NCBI GenBank assembly: GCA_045595725.1
Contig: JAZOAY010000040.1
Coordinates: forward strand, 1 to 17,300
DNA: 17,300 nt
Direction of reading: 5' to 3'
From: SIG575 sp045595725
Lineage (GTDB): Bacteria; Bacillota; Clostridia; Oscillospirales; Acutalibacteraceae
Position 1 is the stretch's first letter, and every line of letters starts with the position of its first letter. Both the position numbers and the translations under genes were made by a program. The notes beneath the pieces were generated by a model. That model saw only the letters and a program-made list of their open reading frames with translations, had not been told where the DNA came from and searched no databases. Of the stretch, positions 15,077 to 17,300 are shown in pieces.

Positions 15077-16182
15077 TATTTTCCCTCCCCGAGAACACCA
15101 TCAAAGGTGTAAATTGTTTTGAAAGTATAATCGGTAGGTTCACTTGTTTCAACCTTTACTGAATGACCGTTGTCAGAAAATTCTTTCACGATTTTAAGTA
15201 ATTCAGCAGCAGAACCACCTTTGTTAATTATAACAATTTCTGTATCAAATTCTTTTTTGTTGGGATACCAGAGATTAAGGTTGTCAAGATAAATTGCAAA
15301 ACCGATTGCTTCAGTATGTTTTCTGATTTTGTTTGCGAGATTATCGTATCTTCCGCCTGCAAGAACGGCACCGGGAGCATTTTTTACAAATCCCTGGAAA
15401 ACAATTCCGTTATAATAATCTGTGTTATTAAGAACTGAGAAGTCAACTGTTATATTGTTTTCCAAACTATTCATGCTGAGTGCATCAGAAATCATTCTGA
15501 AATCTTCAATTGCATTATCAAAACAGAAACCATCAGTTGAAAATGCTTCAAGTTTTTCAATAACTACATTGATTTTTCCGCTTATTGAAATAATTTCAAT
15601 AAATTTATCAGCATCAATCTCGTTTTCAATAAGAAGTTTTTTCAGGTCGTGCATGTTTTTGCCAATAATGAAATCTATAATATTCTTTCTGAGTTTTCTT
15701 GAAATGTTATACTTTTCCATCAGTTCAGAAACAACTGACATATGAGAAATTGAAAGAATATTGTTGCTGTCAATTTTGTTAAGACTTTCAACTGCAAGTA
15801 AAATAATTTCAGAAATATTATAAGCATCAAGTTTACCGAGAATTTCAACACCGGTCTGTTTGATTTCTTTATAATCATGAGTGTTCTTACCGATTCTGTA
15901 AACACTCTCGTTATAATAAGCCTTTGTTAATGTATCACGAGAAATCCTTGAATTTTTTACAATTGAAAGTGTAATATCAGGTTTAAGTGCCATAAGTCGA
16001 CCGTCTGAATTGTTGAATGCAATAATACCTTCACCTGAAAGGAAATCTCTGTTATCACTATAAAAACTGTATTCTTCAAATTTAGCCATACAGTATTTCT
16101 TATAACCGAATTTTTCAAAAAGTGAAGCCAGTTCAATAGTAAGCTTGTCCTCAATTGGCAATGAATTTATGTATTGCTGCAA
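15076..16182 (-). CDS. hisZ: ATP phosphoribosyltransferase regulatory subunit
   Basis: A 368-residue paralogue of the histidyl-tRNA synthetase catalytic core that does not charge tRNA. It binds short HisG and passes on histidine feedback inhibition. Class II fold signs are LFEKFGYKKY (22-31), LKPDITLSIVKN, motif-2-like ESVYRIGKNTHDYKEIKQTGVEILG, and AVLAGGRYDNL near the end. It lacks an anticodon-binding domain, so it is HisZ, not HisS. The start is TTG 16182, seven bases after GGGGGTG (16196-16190); no ATG lies near enough to a ribosome binding site. It is the first gene of the operon, with a promoter at 16216-16244 and a leader of about 27 bases. Confidence 0.94.
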   Translation of the reverse strand: MQQYINSLPIEDKLTIELASLFEKFGYKKYCMAKFEEYSFYSDNRDFLSGEGIIAFNNSDGRLMALKPDITLSIVKNSRISRDTLTKAYYNESVYRIGKNTHDYKEIKQTGVEILGKLDAYNISEIILLAVESLNKIDSNNILSISHMSVVSELMEKYNISRKLRKNIIDFIIGKNMHDLKKLLIENEIDADKFIEIISISGKINVVIEKLEAFSTDGFCFDNAIEDFRMISDALSMNSLENNITVDFSVLNNTDYYNGIVFQGFVKNAPGAVLAGGRYDNLANKIRKHTEAIGFAIYLDNLNLWYPNKKEFDTEIVIINKGGSAAELLKIVKEFSDNGHSVKVETSEPTDYTFKTIYTFDGVLGEGK

Positions 16183-16204
16183 AAGGATACACCCCCAAAA
16201 TAAA

Positions 16205-16228
16205 TATACTATAATATTATACTATAAT
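16205..16228. repeat. 11-bp direct repeat overlapping the hisZ -10 region, candidate operator
   Basis: TATACTATAAT occurs twice without mismatch, at 16205-16215 and 16218-16228, a 13-base period. The centre also forms a 12-base palindrome, TATAATATTATA (16210-16221). The hisZ -10 lies inside it. A protein bound here would block RNA polymerase. The very AT-rich content means chance or a promoter by-product cannot be excluded. Confidence 0.5.
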
Positions 16229-16244
16229 TCACCGCTTTAGTAAA
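16216..16244 (-). promoter_or_regulatory. Sigma-A-type promoter of the histidine operon
   Basis: On the minus strand the -35 is TTTACT (16244-16239), followed by 17 bases and a perfect -10 TATAAT (16221-16216). There is no TGn extension. The predicted start of transcription, about 16209, leaves roughly 27 bases to the hisZ TTG, so no T-box, riboswitch or leader peptide fits. Confidence 0.7.
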
Positions 16245-16324
16245 GTAAAACATTTCAAAAAATGATAGATAATTTTGTTGATTTTAGCTAAAATATTGTA
16301 TATTTTGCCGATTTAAAATTATTG

Positions 16325-16353
16325 TTTACATCAACAGGGGAGAGTGGTATAAT
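16325..16353 (+). promoter_or_regulatory. Sigma-A-type promoter of the GNAT gene
   Basis: The -35 is TTTACA (16325-16330), followed by 17 bases and a perfect -10 TATAAT (16348-16353), with TGG before it (extended -10). It is divergent from the hisZ promoter, 80 bases away. Confidence 0.7.
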
Positions 16354-16396
16354 TAATTCAATGAAAACTGTTAATTGGGGGTGTAGAGGCATAACA

Positions 16397-16822
16397 ATGA
16401 TATACAGAAAATACGAAAGCAGAGATATTTCAGCATTACGAGATATTCTTGAAAACGACTTAGGTTATAACTGTAAACTTGATAATCTTAACAAACGAAT
16501 TGATGAAATGATTAAACGCGGAAATTATCAGATTTTTGTTGCCAGTGATGGTGAGAAAGTAGTAGGATATATCGGTTGTGTTACTTATCTTGCATTTGAA
16601 CTCGAAAAAGAAGGCATGAAAATAATCGCACTTGCAGTTTCAAAAGAACACCGCAGAAAAGGCATCGGTACTCAGTTACTCAGAACAGCCGAACAATGGG
16701 CAAAAGAAAATAACATAGAAGTTGTGCTGCTAAATAGTGGCTTACAAAGAAAAAATGCACATGAATTCTATAAATCCAAAGGATATTTTAAGAAGAGTTA
16801 CGGATTTATAAAAAGGATTTAG
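16397..16822 (+). CDS. GNAT-family N-acetyltransferase
   Basis: A 141-residue cytoplasmic acetyl-CoA-dependent acetyltransferase. IYRKYESRDISALRDIL opens the fold, followed by a helical stretch, VVGYIGCVTY (beta 3-4), IIALAVSKEHRRKGIGTQLL (the Q/RxxGxG/A acetyl-CoA loop, about 76-95: RRKGIG), then AHEFYKSKGYFKKSYGF, a typical end. The substrate cannot be read from sequence; small amines, amino acids or ribosomal protein tails are all possible. I chose ATG 16397, seven bases after AGAGG. The frame is open upstream, but earlier starts lie at or before the predicted transcription start. The next gene begins two bases after its stop, so the two form an operon. Confidence 0.88.
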   Translation: MIYRKYESRDISALRDILENDLGYNCKLDNLNKRIDEMIKRGNYQIFVASDGEKVVGYIGCVTYLAFELEKEGMKIIALAVSKEHRRKGIGTQLLRTAEQWAKENNIEVVLLNSGLQRKNAHEFYKSKGYFKKSYGFIKRI

Positions 16823-16824
16823 CT

Positions 16825-17300
16825 ATGAAAACTTTAATTTTTAATGGTTCACCACGAAAAAATGGAGATACCGTCAATCTGATTAACATATTAACTGAAC
16901 AACTTAATGGCGAATATAGAATTATAAATGCATATTATTCTGATATTTCTTCTTGTGTTGATTGTCGATATTGTTGGTGCAATAACGGATGTTCAATTAA
17001 TGATAACATGGCAGAGATATACAGTTATATAATTGATTGTGATAATATTGTAATCGCTTCACCGATTTATTTTTCACAACCAACAGGTAAGCTACTGGAT
17101 GTTTTCAGCAGATTTCAAACGTATTTTGCATCAAGATTTTTCCGCAATGAAACGGTTAACATTAAACCTAAAAAAGGTGCAGTAATTTTAGTAGGTGGCG
17201 GTGACGGAAATCCTAAAGATGCATATAAAACTATTTGTACTGTATTAGATCAAATCAATGTTTTAAAAATTTATCCGCTTGTCGGTAGTTTTAACACAAA
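16825..17300 (+). CDS. Flavodoxin-like NAD(P)H-dependent oxidoreductase / iron-sulfur flavoprotein, partial at the right edge
   Basis: The frame is open from ATG 16825 to the window end, 158 codons so far. The N-terminus KTLIFNGSPRKNGDTVNLI holds the FMN phosphate-binding loop (GSPRKNGDT at 8-16) of the NADPH-dependent FMN reductase/flavodoxin-like fold. A cysteine cluster follows: C44, C47, C50, C52 and C56. C44-C47-C50-C56 gives CX2CX2CX5C, fitting the compact motif known to bind a [4Fe-4S] cluster in iron-sulfur flavoproteins (Isf). ASPIYFSQPTGKLLD at 79-92 is the second FMN-contact region, and VGGGDGN lies further on. It starts two bases after the GNAT stop, so it is cotranscribed. The electron partner and substrate are unknown; many family members have lost the cluster. 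Confidence 0.85.
   Translation, partial: MKTLIFNGSPRKNGDTVNLINILTEQLNGEYRIINAYYSDISSCVDCRYCWCNNGCSINDNMAEIYSYIIDCDNIVIASPIYFSQPTGKLLDVFSRFQTYFASRFFRNETVNIKPKKGAVILVGGGDGNPKDAYKTICTVLDQINVLKIYPLVGSFNT

Noticed and set aside
16183..16260. T-box or histidine attenuator upstream of hisZ
   Set aside because: The -10 at 16216-16221 leaves only about 27 bases of leader, with no T-box core, His codon run or terminator hairpin.
16322..16396. Longer GNAT protein starting at 16322 or 16361
   Set aside because: These codons overlap the promoter or the predicted transcription start; ATG 16397 has AGAGG at good spacing and matches the family N-terminus.

Overview
This 17.3 kb window reads as chromosomal DNA from a low-GC, Gram-positive, spore-lineage Clostridia bacterium. 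A Ruminococcus-like Oscillospiraceae member is my best guess. The reasons are strong purine-rich ribosome binding sites, very AT-rich intergenic DNA, a Firmicutes type-2 galT, a cotJABC spore-coat operon, and a histidine operon with short-form HisG plus HisZ. No tRNA, rRNA, insertion sequence, CRISPR array or prophage gene is visible. Nearly all of the window is protein-coding.

Layout. (1) Positions 1-3404, minus strand: murD (cell-wall ligase), then a DUF6273-type anchored protein, then a large multi-pass membrane protein (DUF6056-like) that runs off the left edge. The three reading frames are joined by one-base stop/start overlaps. (2) A divergent promoter pair at 3430-3505 drives murD one way and a D-lactate dehydrogenase family gene (with an unusual Cys-rich tail) the other way. 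(3) A small Xre-type regulator gene with its own promoter and terminator (4682-5061). (4) A galT gene (5141-6631) with its own promoter. It converges on the cotJ operon across a shared bidirectional terminator. (5) cotJA-cotJB-cotJC (minus strand, 6675-7788). (6) A ten-gene histidine operon, minus strand, 16182 down to 7891: hisZ-hisG-hisD-hisC-hisB-hisH-hisA-hisF-hisIE plus a membrane-anchored propeller-like protein of unknown function. It ends in a clear terminator. (7) Divergent from hisZ, a GNAT acetyltransferase and a partial iron-sulfur-type flavoprotein.

How the genes work together. The his operon encodes every step from PRPP + ATP to histidinol phosphate, and from histidinol to histidine. 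The histidinol-phosphate phosphatase is absent and must be elsewhere. The hisZ leader is only about 27 nt, too short for a T-box or attenuator, but an 11-bp direct repeat overlaps the -10 region and could be an operator. The most unusual points are the extra propeller gene in the his operon, the coupled murD-DUF6273-DUF6056 unit with a Lys-to-Ile change in a conserved MurD motif, the Cys-rich tail on the lactate dehydrogenase, and the repeats around the hisZ promoter. I see no clear new defence or mobile system.
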